From Rhodothermus marinus (GTDB lineage Bacteria; Bacteroidota; Rhodothermia; Rhodothermales; Rhodothermaceae), in NCBI RefSeq assembly GCF_009936275.1, contig NZ_AP019797.1, positions 177,501-241,500 of the forward strand: a stretch of 64,000 nt of DNA, read 5' to 3'. Shown piece by piece: positions 28,773 to 37,080 of this stretch (its first letter is position 1; each line of letters opens with the position of its first letter). The position numbers and the translations under genes are program-made. The notes beneath the pieces were generated by a model, which did not search any database, was not told the DNA's origin, and saw only the letters and a list, made by a program, of their open reading frames with translations.

Positions 28773-29585
28773 TTAAGAAGTGGTGAGGCGGCAGGTGAAC
28801 TGCAGGCCATCGTAGGCCAGGTTGATGCTTTCAGGCAGGCGGGCGTCCACTTCGGCGTGCAGCACCTCGTGGGTCATGTGGATGAAATAGGTCTGGCGGG
28901 CGCCGATGCGTCGGGCCACCCGGATGGCTTCGTCGATGGAAAAGTGCGTGGGATGGGGCCGCTCGCGCAGCGCGTCGAGCACGAGCACATCCAGATCCCG
29001 AAGGCGTTCGTAGCTGGTTTCCGGAATGCGGCTGGCGTCGGTCAGGTAGGCAAAGCGGCCGATGCGGTAGCCGTACATGGGAAGCTGGCCGTGCAGCACC
29101 TCGATGGGCTCCACGCGCACGCGGCTGCCGTCGCCGTAGCGGCTGGTGACCTCGAAGGGGCCTTCGACGGCGTGCAGGCGCAGCCGGGGCACGCCGGGAT
29201 AGGTGCCGTCGGCGAAAATGTAGGCGTACATCCGGTAGAGCACGCGGGCCGTGTTGGGCGGGGCATAGCAGGGGATGGGACGGTCGTTCTCGAAGAAGAA
29301 CGGCCGCAGGTCGTCGATGCCGGCCACGTGGTCGAAGTGGTGATGCGTGTAGAGCACAGCGTCCAGACGCCGGATGCCCTCGCGCAGCGCCTGCTGGCGG
29401 AAGTCCGGGCCGGTGTCGATCAGGATGCTCAGGCCGTTGGCCTCGATGTAGCAGGCGCAGCGCGTGCGTTTGTCGCGCGGGTCGGAGGAGCGGCAGACGC
29501 GACAGGTGCACCCGATGACCGGCACGCCGGTGGACGTGCCGGTGCCCAGCAGCGTCACCCGCAGGGTGTCAGTCGAGCGCGACAT
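28773..29585 (-). CDS. Metallo-beta-lactamase-fold hydrolase (PhnP-like)
   Basis: A 270-residue hydrolase. The dinuclear metal site is visible as THHHFDHVAGIDD (about residues 78-90), the Asp in YLTDASRIPE and C-terminal histidines in FIHMTHE. A cysteine-rich insertion near the N terminus (CTCRVC followed by CACY) matches the structural zinc site of PhnP-type phosphoribosyl cyclic phosphodiesterases, so a cyclic nucleotide-like or phosphodiester substrate is likely. No phn genes are nearby, so phosphonate metabolism is not supported. Its start overlaps the end of the small upstream gene by 17 nt. Confidence 0.88.
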   Translation of the reverse strand: MSRSTDTLRVTLLGTGTSTGVPVIGCTCRVCRSSDPRDKRTRCACYIEANGLSILIDTGPDFRQQALREGIRRLDAVLYTHHHFDHVAGIDDLRPFFFENDRPIPCYAPPNTARVLYRMYAYIFADGTYPGVPRLRLHAVEGPFEVTSRYGDGSRVRVEPIEVLHGQLPMYGYRIGRFAYLTDASRIPETSYERLRDLDVLVLDALRERPHPTHFSIDEAIRVARRIGARQTYFIHMTHEVLHAEVDARLPESINLAYDGLQFTCRLTTS

Positions 29586-29892
29586 CCAGCACGGCGTCCG
29601 TGGAAGGCGAGGAGCGATCCCAGGCTTCTTCGAGCGCGCGGCGGACGGCCGGCTTCAGGTAGAGCGTGTCGAGCGGCCGCGTGCGCAGCGCCTCGGCCAG
29701 CAGGGCCAGATGCACTTCGGGCGGGTGCTGCCGGTTGAGCACGACCAGCTCGTCCCCCTGCTTGACGCAGTAGCCACCCCGGAACGGTCCGGACTCTACG
29801 CGCACCTCCAGGCCGAGCTGGCGGGCGACGGCGATCAGTTCGTCCACCAGTCGGCGTGTGGCAGCGTGCCTGCTGTCCCGGCTGCGGGCCAT
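29569..29892 (-). CDS. Small conserved-looking protein of unknown function
   Basis: A 107-residue soluble protein between rng and the MBL-fold hydrolase. It begins with a basic helix (SRHAATRRLVDELIAVARQLGLEVRVE), then GPFRGGYCVKQGDELVVLNRQHPPEVHLALLAEALR, and ends acidic. I do not recognise a family. It lies five bases after rng's stop and overlaps the next gene by 17 nt, so it is a genuine member of a three-gene unit with RNase G/E and the hydrolase. A link to RNA metabolism is suggested only by position. Confidence 0.7.
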   Translation of the reverse strand: MARSRDSRHAATRRLVDELIAVARQLGLEVRVESGPFRGGYCVKQGDELVVLNRQHPPEVHLALLAEALRTRPLDTLYLKPAVRRALEEAWDRSSPSTDAVLDVALD

Positions 29893-29897
29893 CGCTT

Positions 29898-31712
29898 TCA
29901 GGCAGGTATTTTTTCCGGGTGCTGTCCGTTCTGGAAGATCGTGAACCGTTCGGTCAGGTCCTCGCCGGTCGCAGGATCCTCGAAGCGGAAGCTCAGCGGC
30001 GGCTGGTTCGGGTCGGATTCCAGCCGGACGCGTACCAGGTGCTTGAGCAACCAGCGCGTCGGGTAGGTCGGCACGCGTCGCGTCAGGTAGGCGGCCGTGA
30101 ACGGATGCACCCGCAGCGTGACGTTCCGGCGTCCGCCCGCGTGTCGGTAGGCCTGCAGCCAGCGCTCCATGGCTTCCAGCAATGCCTCCGGGGTGGGCTG
30201 AGATGGAGCCGGCGGCAGAATTTTCTCGCGGGCGAGCCGCTCGGCCATCTTGTCGAACGTGGTGGTCAGGCTGGGCCGCAGCCGCTGGCGCGTGATCTGG
30301 ACCAGGCCGAAGTCGCTCATGGGCAGAATCTTGGTCACGGCCCGGTCTTTCCTGAATTCCTTCTTGAGCTCGTCGTAGACCTTCTTTTTGTTTTTCTCGT
30401 CTTTCAGATCGATGAAGTCGATCACGATGATGCCGCCCAGGTCGCGCACGCGCACCTGCTGGGCGATGACGCGGGCTGCCTCCAGGTTCACGCGCAGCGA
30501 GTTTTCCTCCTGGCTCAGGCCGCGTCCGGCCCGTCCCGAGTTCACGTCGATGACGTGCATGGCCTCGGTGTGCTCGATGTAGAGGTAGCCGCCCGAGGGC
30601 AGGTCGACGCGGCTTTCGAAGGCCTGGGCCACCTGCTCGGCAATGCCCGTGGCCTTGAAAATGTGTTCTTTGCCCCGGTAGAGCTGCACCACCTCCACCT
30701 TGTGCGGGGCCACCGCCTGCACATAGCTCCGGATGTTGCGATGCAGGCGGGGATTGTCCACCAGGATGCGCGTGCAGTCCTCCGAGAACAGGTCCCGGAT
30801 GACCGACGAGACCATGTTCACGTCCTCATGGAGCAGGACGGGCGGTCTGGGGTGCTCGGCCAGCTTCTTTTCGATGCGCTCCCACTTCTCCAGGAGCAGG
30901 CGCAGGTCGGTGTCGAGCGCCTTGGCGGTCTGGCCTTCGGCCACCGTGCGCACGATCACACCGAAGCCTTCAGGGAGCAGGCTCCGGGCCAGTGCCCGCA
31001 GCCGCCGCCGCTCCTTGTAGGAGGTGATCTTCTTGGAGACGGCCACGTAGTTGGCAAATGGCACCAGCACCAGAAAACGCCCGGCCAGCGAGATGTCGGT
31101 CGAGACCCGGCTCCCTTTGGACGAAATGGGCTCTTTGATGATCTTGACAAGCAGCGGCTGGTCGCGTTTCAGCAGCGTCTCGGGCGAAACGTCGGTGTGC
31201 GGTGCCGCCTCGGCCTCGGTGGTCGTCGTTTCGGCCGAAGTCTTCCGCTGCAGCCGGCGCTGCGCCGAGCGTCGTCGCCCGCGCAGTCGGGCGTCCAGCC
31301 GCCGTCGCCGCGAGGATTCGGCTGCTTCCGTTGTTTCGTCTTCGTCGGACGCTTCGGACTTATCGGCGCGGTGCGGCCGTGGGTGTCGGCGTCGAGCCAG
31401 GCTCTGGTGATGCTGTTCGATTTCGGCCGCCAGTTTGCGAACGCTCGGTTGCGGATCGGCCAGAAACTTCAATTGCAGGGGCAGGCTCGGTGCAATGTCC
31501 GAAAAGTGCAGGAAGGCGTCCTGCTGCTGACCGATGTCCACAAAGGCGGCCTGAATGCTGGGCATGACGCGGCAGACCCGGGCCAGGTAAATGTTGCCGA
31601 TGGTGCGTTCGTGCTCGGGATCCTCGATGTAGAACTCGGCCAGGGTCCCGTCCTCGACGATGGCAATGCGCGTCTGATCCTTCTCGGCGTTGATGATGAT
31701 CTCCTTGGCCAT
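29898..31712 (-). CDS. rng: Ribonuclease G/E family endoribonuclease
   Basis: A 604-residue single-strand-specific endoribonuclease, longer than E. coli RNase G (489). An N-terminal S1 RNA-binding domain (IGNIYLARVCRVMPSIQAAFVDIGQQQDAFLHFSDI) is interrupted at about residues 78-178 by a charged, low-complexity insert rich in Arg, Glu and Thr, after which S1 resumes (LLVKIIKEPISSKGSRVSTDISLAGRFLVLVP). The DNase I-like catalytic part has the metal Asp residues in VIDVNSGRAG and GGIIVIDFIDLKDEKN. The 5'-sensor region is also present. AGAGGAG precedes the start ATG. The gene follows a 546-nt gap with structured sequence that may be a regulatory leader. Confidence 0.94.
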   Translation of the reverse strand: MAKEIIINAEKDQTRIAIVEDGTLAEFYIEDPEHERTIGNIYLARVCRVMPSIQAAFVDIGQQQDAFLHFSDIAPSLPLQLKFLADPQPSVRKLAAEIEQHHQSLARRRHPRPHRADKSEASDEDETTEAAESSRRRRLDARLRGRRRSAQRRLQRKTSAETTTTEAEAAPHTDVSPETLLKRDQPLLVKIIKEPISSKGSRVSTDISLAGRFLVLVPFANYVAVSKKITSYKERRRLRALARSLLPEGFGVIVRTVAEGQTAKALDTDLRLLLEKWERIEKKLAEHPRPPVLLHEDVNMVSSVIRDLFSEDCTRILVDNPRLHRNIRSYVQAVAPHKVEVVQLYRGKEHIFKATGIAEQVAQAFESRVDLPSGGYLYIEHTEAMHVIDVNSGRAGRGLSQEENSLRVNLEAARVIAQQVRVRDLGGIIVIDFIDLKDEKNKKKVYDELKKEFRKDRAVTKILPMSDFGLVQITRQRLRPSLTTTFDKMAERLAREKILPPAPSQPTPEALLEAMERWLQAYRHAGGRRNVTLRVHPFTAAYLTRRVPTYPTRWLLKHLVRVRLESDPNQPPLSFRFEDPATGEDLTERFTIFQNGQHPEKIPA

Positions 31713-32258
31713 ACAACTCCTCTTTCCATGGGCCCCGAACCGGGTGCGGTCGGAAACGAGCGCGCAGAGAGGCGGAACCGCCGGCAGGCAGCGACGGCGA
31801 GAATGGCGGCTGAAGGAAGCTCGGCTGGGAAACTCGCGGTTTCCAGATCGCCCGCCGGTTCGAGGCGGTTATTGCGGTTGGCGGATACAGGATAAAGCAG
31901 GGGTGCTGCACCGCCAGAAGGTGCAGCAATGGCGAAAACACTATGCGCAGCAGACGTAAAACCATGCGGTGGCTGGCAACCCCACAAAAAACAAGGCGGC
32001 AGGTGGCCGCGCTTTCGGACCGGCAGAGCGGCTGGCAAAAGCGGGGCCTTTGCCGATAGCATCCGGGAAAAGTCCTGATCCCGGTAAGGAAATAAATCGC
32101 CCGTGTGGATAAAATGATCCCCTCGCCTCGGGAAAGGCTTTAACGTAAATTCGCAAGGAGCGAAGCAATGGCCTGATTATTTTCCTTCTGGTTTCTTAAA
32201 ATTAGATGGAAGTCCCGCGAAGCGGTACCGGATTGAAACGCAAACCTTTAAGGTGATC
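31713..32258. other. 546-nt non-coding gap between divergent rng and sdhC
   Basis: No convincing gene is seen on either strand. The gap holds a 9-bp inverted repeat at 31904-31928, a 6-bp hairpin at 32063-32084 (CCGGGA/TCCCGG) and AT-rich stretches near 32100-32210 (GGATAAAATG, TAAATTCG, TTAAAATTAG) that probably carry the sdh promoter. The part next to rng is GC-rich and may be a long rng leader. Confidence 0.5.
31904..31928. repeat. 9-bp inverted repeat in the rng-sdhC gap
   Basis: TGCTGCACC and GGTGCAGCA flank a 7-nt loop and match perfectly. There is no T-tract on either side, so it is not an intrinsic terminator; it could be an operator or a leader hairpin. Confidence 0.5.
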
Positions 32259-32669
32259 ATGGCGGTTGAAACCGTTGAACCGGAGGTCCGGCGCGTTCGG
32301 CGTCTGCAGCGCTACCGCATCCGCACGGGCATGCTGGCCTGGCTGCTGCATCGCCTGACGGGTATCGGACTGGTCGTCTATCTCATTCTGCACGTGTGGG
32401 GGTTACGGGCGCTTACCGATCGGGAAGCGTTCAACGAACTGATTGCCACCTACCACGCACCGATTTTTAAGATTGGTGAGTTTCTGCTGCTGGCAGCCGT
32501 GGCCTATCACGCGCTGAACGGCCTGCGGATCGTGCTGATCGATTTCCTGGGCTGGCATCCGCATTCCAAGAAGTTGTTCTGGACGCTGGCCGTCGTCTGT
32601 CTGTTGATCATCGGCGTGGGCGGCTATCCGTCGCTCTATGCCGTGATCACGTACCTGACGGGTTCCTGA
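32259..32669 (+). CDS. sdhC: Succinate dehydrogenase membrane subunit, SdhC
   Basis: A 136-residue inner-membrane anchor of complex II with three transmembrane helices. After a basic N terminus comes AWLLHRLTGIGLVVYLILHVWG, whose His-Arg and second His match the quinone-site and heme-ligand pattern of SdhC proteins, and a later His in AVAYHALNGLRI completes the usual heme-binding set. It takes electrons from SdhB to menaquinone. ATG 32259 is preferred, with AAGGTG upstream; GTG 32253 is a two-codon longer alternative. First gene of the sdhCDAB operon. Confidence 0.9.
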   Translation: MAVETVEPEVRRVRRLQRYRIRTGMLAWLLHRLTGIGLVVYLILHVWGLRALTDREAFNELIATYHAPIFKIGEFLLLAAVAYHALNGLRIVLIDFLGWHPHSKKLFWTLAVVCLLIIGVGGYPSLYAVITYLTGS

Positions 32670-32690
32670 CACCAAAACGCAGCGGGGATC

Positions 32691-33194
32691 ATGGCTATCC
32701 AGTACGGCAAGACGTCCCGATCCTATGCGACGAACTGGTTCCTGCACCGGATTACCGGGACGTTTCTGGTGTTTCTGCTGATCACGCATTTCTGGGTGCA
32801 GCACTACGATGCGCAGACGGCCAGCGTGGCGGCCCAGGTGCTCTCGAGCGAACAGATCGAGGCCGGCGCGCTGCCCGACTATCCGGAGGCGGCCAAAGAG
32901 GCGGTGCGGGCCCGCTATGGCCCCGACGCCGAGGTCACACCCTACGACGTGGTGATGCTCCGGCTGGCCGATCCGGTCTATGCCGTGCTCTGGAAGGGAT
33001 TCAACATCCTGTTTCTGATTTTTGCGCTGCATCACGGGTTCTACGGGCTCAACAACATCCTGACCGACTACATCCGCAATCCGATCGGGCGCGTGCTGGC
33101 CCAGACGCTCTCCTGGACGCTGGCGCTGGTGCTGCTCATTGTGGGGCTGTACTCCATCATCGTAGCCGGTTGGGGTTATACGCCCGCATCGTGA
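32691..33194 (+). CDS. sdhD: Succinate dehydrogenase membrane subunit, SdhD
   Basis: The second membrane anchor, 167 residues with three transmembrane helices: NWFLHRITGTFLVFLLITHFW, LWKGFNILFLIFALHHGFYGLNNIL and a C-terminal helix LSWTLALVLLIVGLYSIIVAG. Histidines in the first two helices are candidate heme b ligands. A hydrophilic loop of about 50 residues between helix 1 and helix 2 (residues about 40-90, acidic) is longer than in many SdhD proteins. It sits 21 nt after sdhC and 37 nt before sdhA, clearly in the same operon. Confidence 0.88.
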   Translation: MAIQYGKTSRSYATNWFLHRITGTFLVFLLITHFWVQHYDAQTASVAAQVLSSEQIEAGALPDYPEAAKEAVRARYGPDAEVTPYDVVMLRLADPVYAVLWKGFNILFLIFALHHGFYGLNNILTDYIRNPIGRVLAQTLSWTLALVLLIVGLYSIIVAGWGYTPAS

Positions 33195-33231
33195 ATGCCA
33201 ACGGGGTTCTGACTGCTAACCGAAGACGGCC

Positions 33232-34971
33232 ATGATTTTCTCACATGACGTCGTCATCGTAGGAGCCGGTGGTTCGGGCTTGATGGCGGCGCTTTATGCC
33301 AAAGAGGGAGGGGCGGACGTCGCGGTGATCTCGAAGCTGCACCCGCTGCGCTCGCATACCGGGGCCGCGCAGGGAGGCATCGGCGCGGCGCTGGGCAACG
33401 AAGAGGAAGACCACTGGCTCTGGCACGCCTTCGATACGGTCAAGGGGAGCGACTACCTGGGCGACCAGGATGCCATCGAGATCATGTGCCAGGACGCCCC
33501 CCGGACCATCATCGAGCTGGAGCACTACGGCGTGCCCTTCAGCCGCAACAAGGAGGGGAAGATCGCGCAGCGGCGCTTCGGCGGCCATACGCGCAACTTC
33601 GGCGAGGCGCCGGTGCGGCGTACCTGCCACGCCGCCGACCGGACCGGTCACGCCATCCTGCATACGCTCTACGACCAGTGCGTCAAAAACCAGGTTCGCT
33701 TCTACGACGAGTTTCAGGCGCTGGACCTGATCATGACGCCCGACGGGGTCTGCTGCGGGGTGGTGGCCTACGAGCTGCTCACCGGCGAGATTCACATCTT
33801 CCATGCGAAGATGGTCTGCCTGGCCACGGGCGGCTACGGGCGCGTCTATAAGACGACCTCGAACGCCCACGCCAGCACGGGCGACGGCATGGCCATCGTG
33901 CTCCGCAGCGGCCTGCCGCTTGAAGACATGGAGTTCGTGCAGTTCCATCCCACGGGCCTGTACCGGCTGGGCATTCTGGTGACCGAAGGGGCTCGCGGCG
34001 AAGGCGGCATTCTGCTCAACGATAAGGGCGAGCGCTTCATGGAGCGCTACGCGCCCACCGTGAAGGATCTGGCCCCGCGCGACCTGGTTTCGCGGGCCAT
34101 CTACCGGGAGATCCGCGAGGGCCGTGGCATCAACGGCAAGGACTACGTCTATCTGGATCTGCGGCACGTCGGGCGCGAAGTGATCGAGACGAAGCTCCCC
34201 GAGATCGCCACGTTCAGCCGCACCTATCTGGGGATCGATCCGGTGAAAGAGCCGATCCCGGTGGCGCCCACCTGCCACTATGCAATGGGCGGCATCCCCA
34301 CCAGCTACGACGGGCAGGTGGAGCGGGCCGGTCGCGGCAGCATCGTGCCCGGCCTTTACGCCGTGGGCGAATGCGCCTGCGTGTCGGTGCACGGTGCCAA
34401 CCGGCTGGGCTCCAACTCGCTCGTCGATCTGGTCGTCTTCGGACGCCGGGCCGGCATCCACATGGCCGAGACGCTGCGCAAGGAAGGGCGCAAAAAAGAA
34501 CCGCTGCCGGAAAATCCGGACCGACGCGTCCGCGAAATGCTGGAGGACATTCTGAGCCGGACGCAGGGCGAGCCGGTAGCGGTCGTGCGCGCGGACCTGC
34601 AGCAGACCATGATGGACAACGTCTCCGTTTTCCGCACCGAGGAGACGCTGAACACGGCGCTGGAGGATCTCAAACAGATCCGGGAGCGGGCCCAGCGCGT
34701 GGTGATCCGCGACAAGAGCAAGCGCTTCAACACGGAGCTGATGGATGCTGTCGAGTTGGGCTTTCTGGTCGATCTGGCCGAAGTGATCACGCGCTCGGCC
34801 CTGAACCGAACCGAAAGCCGCGGCGCCCACTCGCGTGAGGATTACCCGAAGCGCGACGACGAGAACTGGCTCAAGCATACGCTCATTTACCGCGAAGGGG
34901 AAGGCGAGTACCGATTCGACTACAAACCGGTGACGATCACCCGATTCCAGCCGCAGGAACGGAAGTACTGA
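33232..34971 (+). CDS. sdhA: Succinate dehydrogenase flavoprotein subunit
   Basis: A 579-residue catalytic subunit that oxidises succinate to fumarate. FAD-binding Rossmann motif [18 protein letters not shown] (residues 6-23), the covalent-FAD His in [14 protein letters not shown] (His about 41), substrate-binding HPTGLY, catalytic Arg in the RDLVSRAI segment and the C-terminal [21 protein letters not shown] are all present. Length and motif order are standard. Electrons pass through SdhB to the membrane quinone site. The start ATG follows a 37-nt spacer containing GAAGACGGCC. Confidence 0.97.
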   Translation: MIFSHDVVIVGAGGSGLMAALYAKEGGADVAVISKLHPLRSHTGAAQGGIGAALGNEEEDHWLWHAFDTVKGSDYLGDQDAIEIMCQDAPRTIIELEHYGVPFSRNKEGKIAQRRFGGHTRNFGEAPVRRTCHAADRTGHAILHTLYDQCVKNQVRFYDEFQALDLIMTPDGVCCGVVAYELLTGEIHIFHAKMVCLATGGYGRVYKTTSNAHASTGDGMAIVLRSGLPLEDMEFVQFHPTGLYRLGILVTEGARGEGGILLNDKGERFMERYAPTVKDLAPRDLVSRAIYREIREGRGINGKDYVYLDLRHVGREVIETKLPEIATFSRTYLGIDPVKEPIPVAPTCHYAMGGIPTSYDGQVERAGRGSIVPGLYAVGECACVSVHGANRLGSNSLVDLVVFGRRAGIHMAETLRKEGRKKEPLPENPDRRVREMLEDILSRTQGEPVAVVRADLQQTMMDNVSVFRTEETLNTALEDLKQIRERAQRVVIRDKSKRFNTELMDAVELGFLVDLAEVITRSALNRTESRGAHSREDYPKRDDENWLKHTLIYREGEGEYRFDYKPVTITRFQPQERKY

Positions 34972-35020
34972 GCACCCTGCCCGTTTCGTTCAGGGTTGCC
35001 CAACTGACGAGACTGTAACC

Positions 35021-35737
35021 ATGAAAGTCAAGGTCAAAATCAAGCGGTTCAATCCGGAGACCGACGCCGAGCCGCACTGGGAGACCTACGAGGTCGATGC
35101 GGATCCGATGGACAGCGCGCTGTCGCTGCTGCTGCACATCAAGTGGCATATTGACGGCTCGCTTACCTTCCGCAAGAGCTGTGGTCACGGCGTCTGCGGC
35201 TCGGACGCCATGAAGATCAACGGCGAAAACCGCCTGGCCTGCTCAGTGCTGGTCAAGGATCTGGTGAAGGGCGAGGGCGACACGATCACGTTCGAGCCGC
35301 TGCCCACGGCGCCGGTGGTCAAGGACCTGGTCATCGATCAGAGCCGCTTCTTCGAGAAGTACCGGGCCGTCAAGCCCTGGCTGATCACGCGTACGCCACC
35401 ACCCGAACGGGAGCGGCTGCAGAGTCCGGAAGAATTTGCGCTGATCGATGACGCCACCAAGTGCATCATGTGCGGGGCCTGCACGCATGCCTGCCCCAGC
35501 ACGTGGGCCGATCCGGACTACCTGGGGCCGGCCGCCCTGCTTAAAGCCTATCGCTACACGTTCGACTCGCGCGACGAAGGGGCCGAGGAGCGGCTGCCGG
35601 TGGTCGATTCGCGCGAGGGACTCTGGAAATGCTACACAATTTTCAACTGCAACGAGGCCTGCCCCAAGGAGATCGACATTTCCCGCTGGCTCTCGGCGCT
35701 GAAGCGGCGGGCCGTGATGGAGGTGGCGGCGCGGTAA
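35021..35737 (+). CDS. sdhB: Succinate dehydrogenase iron-sulfur subunit
   Basis: A 238-residue electron-transfer subunit linking SdhA flavin to quinone. The [2Fe-2S] site is CGHGVCGSDAMKINGENRLAC, where the third position is Asp instead of Cys, as in E. coli SdhB. The C-terminal ferredoxin domain has CIMCGACTHACP and CNEACPKEI for the [4Fe-4S] and [3Fe-4S] clusters. This is the last gene of the operon. Its TAA abuts the stop codon of the convergent cyclotransferase gene, leaving no room for a separate terminator. Confidence 0.96.
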   Translation: MKVKVKIKRFNPETDAEPHWETYEVDADPMDSALSLLLHIKWHIDGSLTFRKSCGHGVCGSDAMKINGENRLACSVLVKDLVKGEGDTITFEPLPTAPVVKDLVIDQSRFFEKYRAVKPWLITRTPPPERERLQSPEEFALIDDATKCIMCGACTHACPSTWADPDYLGPAALLKAYRYTFDSRDEGAEERLPVVDSREGLWKCYTIFNCNEACPKEIDISRWLSALKRRAVMEVAAR

Positions 35738-36181
35738 TCACCGGGGCTGGCCCCGGTGGCAAAGCCAGTCGCCGGACGGAATCGGCCGCGCCCGCGACAG
35801 GTCGCCGTTGTACAGGTAGATCCAGGCCGAAAGCGCCCGGCCATCGGGGAGCAGTACGGTGTCCATTACGCGCCGGTATTCGCCGGCTTCCGGGCGCTGT
35901 GGATCGCACCCTTCGTAAGCGTCCAGATACGTGAAGATGCGGGAGGCTTCGTCGCGTCGGATCGCATACAGCTCGCCGTGCACGAAATGATCGGGATCCG
36001 GCACGACGCCGGGGTAAGCGCCGAGATCATACAGCCGTCCCCGGTAGCGGGCCGGTCCCAGCAGGTGCACCGCGTGGTGCAGCGTGGCCGGAAGAAATCG
36101 TCGGATCTGCCCGCGCAGCGTGCCGTAGACGAAAAGCAGCGTGACCGGCGTACAGCGTGGCGGGTACCACATGCGGCTCAT
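35738..36181 (-). CDS. Gamma-glutamylcyclotransferase-like protein
   Basis: A 147-residue protein of the GGCT/AIG2 fold. The family's signature substrate loop VYGTLR is near residue 19-24, and the likely catalytic Glu lies in YLDAYEGCDP. The family releases 5-oxoproline from gamma-glutamyl compounds, but many bacterial members have unknown substrates. ATG 36181 overlaps the stop of the GvpL/F-like gene (ATGA), which implies translational coupling; ATG 36172 is an alternative three codons in. It is the last gene of a three-gene operon and abuts sdhB tail to tail. Why it is coupled to a GvpL/F-like protein is unknown. Confidence 0.85.
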   Translation of the reverse strand: MSRMWYPPRCTPVTLLFVYGTLRGQIRRFLPATLHHAVHLLGPARYRGRLYDLGAYPGVVPDPDHFVHGELYAIRRDEASRIFTYLDAYEGCDPQRPEAGEYRRVMDTVLLPDGRALSAWIYLYNGDLSRARPIPSGDWLCHRGQPR

Positions 36182-37080
36182 GTTGCCGCTGCATCCGTTT
36201 CTTCCAGGTGCAGTCGGGCAAAGTTGAACGGCGGCGAAGGCCCTTCGAGGTGCAGTCGGATACCCAGCGCCTGATAGGCCCGCTGCAGGGAAGCCACTCG
36301 GTTTCGGAAAGCGTCGGTCTGGCCAGTGGCGACCAGGTAGGCTGTGCGAAGCACCGGACGTTGGCGGACGTCGAGCTGGTGGATTTCGCTGCGGTCGGCC
36401 AGTGCCGAGAGCGTCTGGTGGCAGTGTTCGGCCGCCATCTGAAGCAGTCGGTCGGCTTCGGCTTCGAGCGAAGGATCGTCGGGCCGCGTGCCGTGCACCA
36501 GCGCGATCGCTTCCTTCAGGCGGGCACGGTCGGCACCAAGCCGGAGCGTCCATTCCTGGCGGCCGTGCAGCAGTGCCAGCGTGGCGCAGAAATCCTCGTA
36601 ATTGGCTTCGAGCAGGGCTTCTACGTGCGCTTTTTCCGGACAGATCGTGCCGAAGCGCAGCGGCAGCAGCGGTCCCTCCAGCTGGAGGGCGGCCAGCAAC
36701 CGATGATGCGCACGGAGCTGTTCGCGCACCCATTCCGTGTCCTGCAGCCGCCGCCGGAGGACGTCCAGCCCATATTCGTGCGCCGGGACGCGGCGCACCA
36801 GCGCCTGCAGGTTGCGGAACGGAATGGCCTCCAGCGGTTCCGGCCCTTGCACCGAAAGGCCCGCCCAGGTGACGCCGTAGACGTAGTAAACCTGTTCTTC
36901 CGGCGCCGGGATGGGCTCCAGATGCCGGCCAATCTGCTGCAGGATGGCCTCCAGCCACCACTGCTTGAGCAACGCTCGCGCCTGCGCCAGCGCTTCCTGT
37001 CGCGAAGCCTCGGTCAACTGGAGGATTTCCTCTTCGGGAAAGTGCCAGCGCAGCGCCGGTTTTTCAGGATTCATCCGCAT
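36178..37080 (-). CDS. GvpL/GvpF-family gas-vesicle-like protein with N-terminal helix module
   Basis: A 300-residue protein. From about residue 55 it matches GvpL/GvpF proteins: YYVYGVTW at the first strand, the central PLRFGTICPEKAHVEALLEANYEDF segment, RQEWTLRL, and the C-terminal YLVATGQTDAFRNRVASLQ with GPSPPFNFARL. Those proteins are minor gas-vesicle components thought to nucleate or assemble the GvpA shell. Residues about 12-50 are an added helical module (PEEEILQL, EALAQARALLKQ, LEAILQQ), about half identical to one in the gene upstream. No GvpA, GvpN or other vesicle gene is in the window. The start (37080) has GGGAG nine bases upstream and overlaps the preceding gene by 17 nt. Vesicle function is doubtful. 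Confidence 0.85.
   Translation of the reverse strand: MRMNPEKPALRWHFPEEEILQLTEASRQEALAQARALLKQWWLEAILQQIGRHLEPIPAPEEQVYYVYGVTWAGLSVQGPEPLEAIPFRNLQALVRRVPAHEYGLDVLRRRLQDTEWVREQLRAHHRLLAALQLEGPLLPLRFGTICPEKAHVEALLEANYEDFCATLALLHGRQEWTLRLGADRARLKEAIALVHGTRPDDPSLEAEADRLLQMAAEHCHQTLSALADRSEIHQLDVRQRPVLRTAYLVATGQTDAFRNRVASLQRAYQALGIRLHLEGPSPPFNFARLHLEETDAAAT

Noticed and set aside
31840-31880. tRNA-like T-arm (GGTTCGAGGC) in the rng-sdhC gap
   Set aside because: The T-stem does not pair correctly and there is no acceptor stem, anticodon arm or D arm around it.
33241-34878. 545-codon minus-strand frame opposite sdhA
   Set aside because: Antisense shadow of a certain flavoprotein gene.
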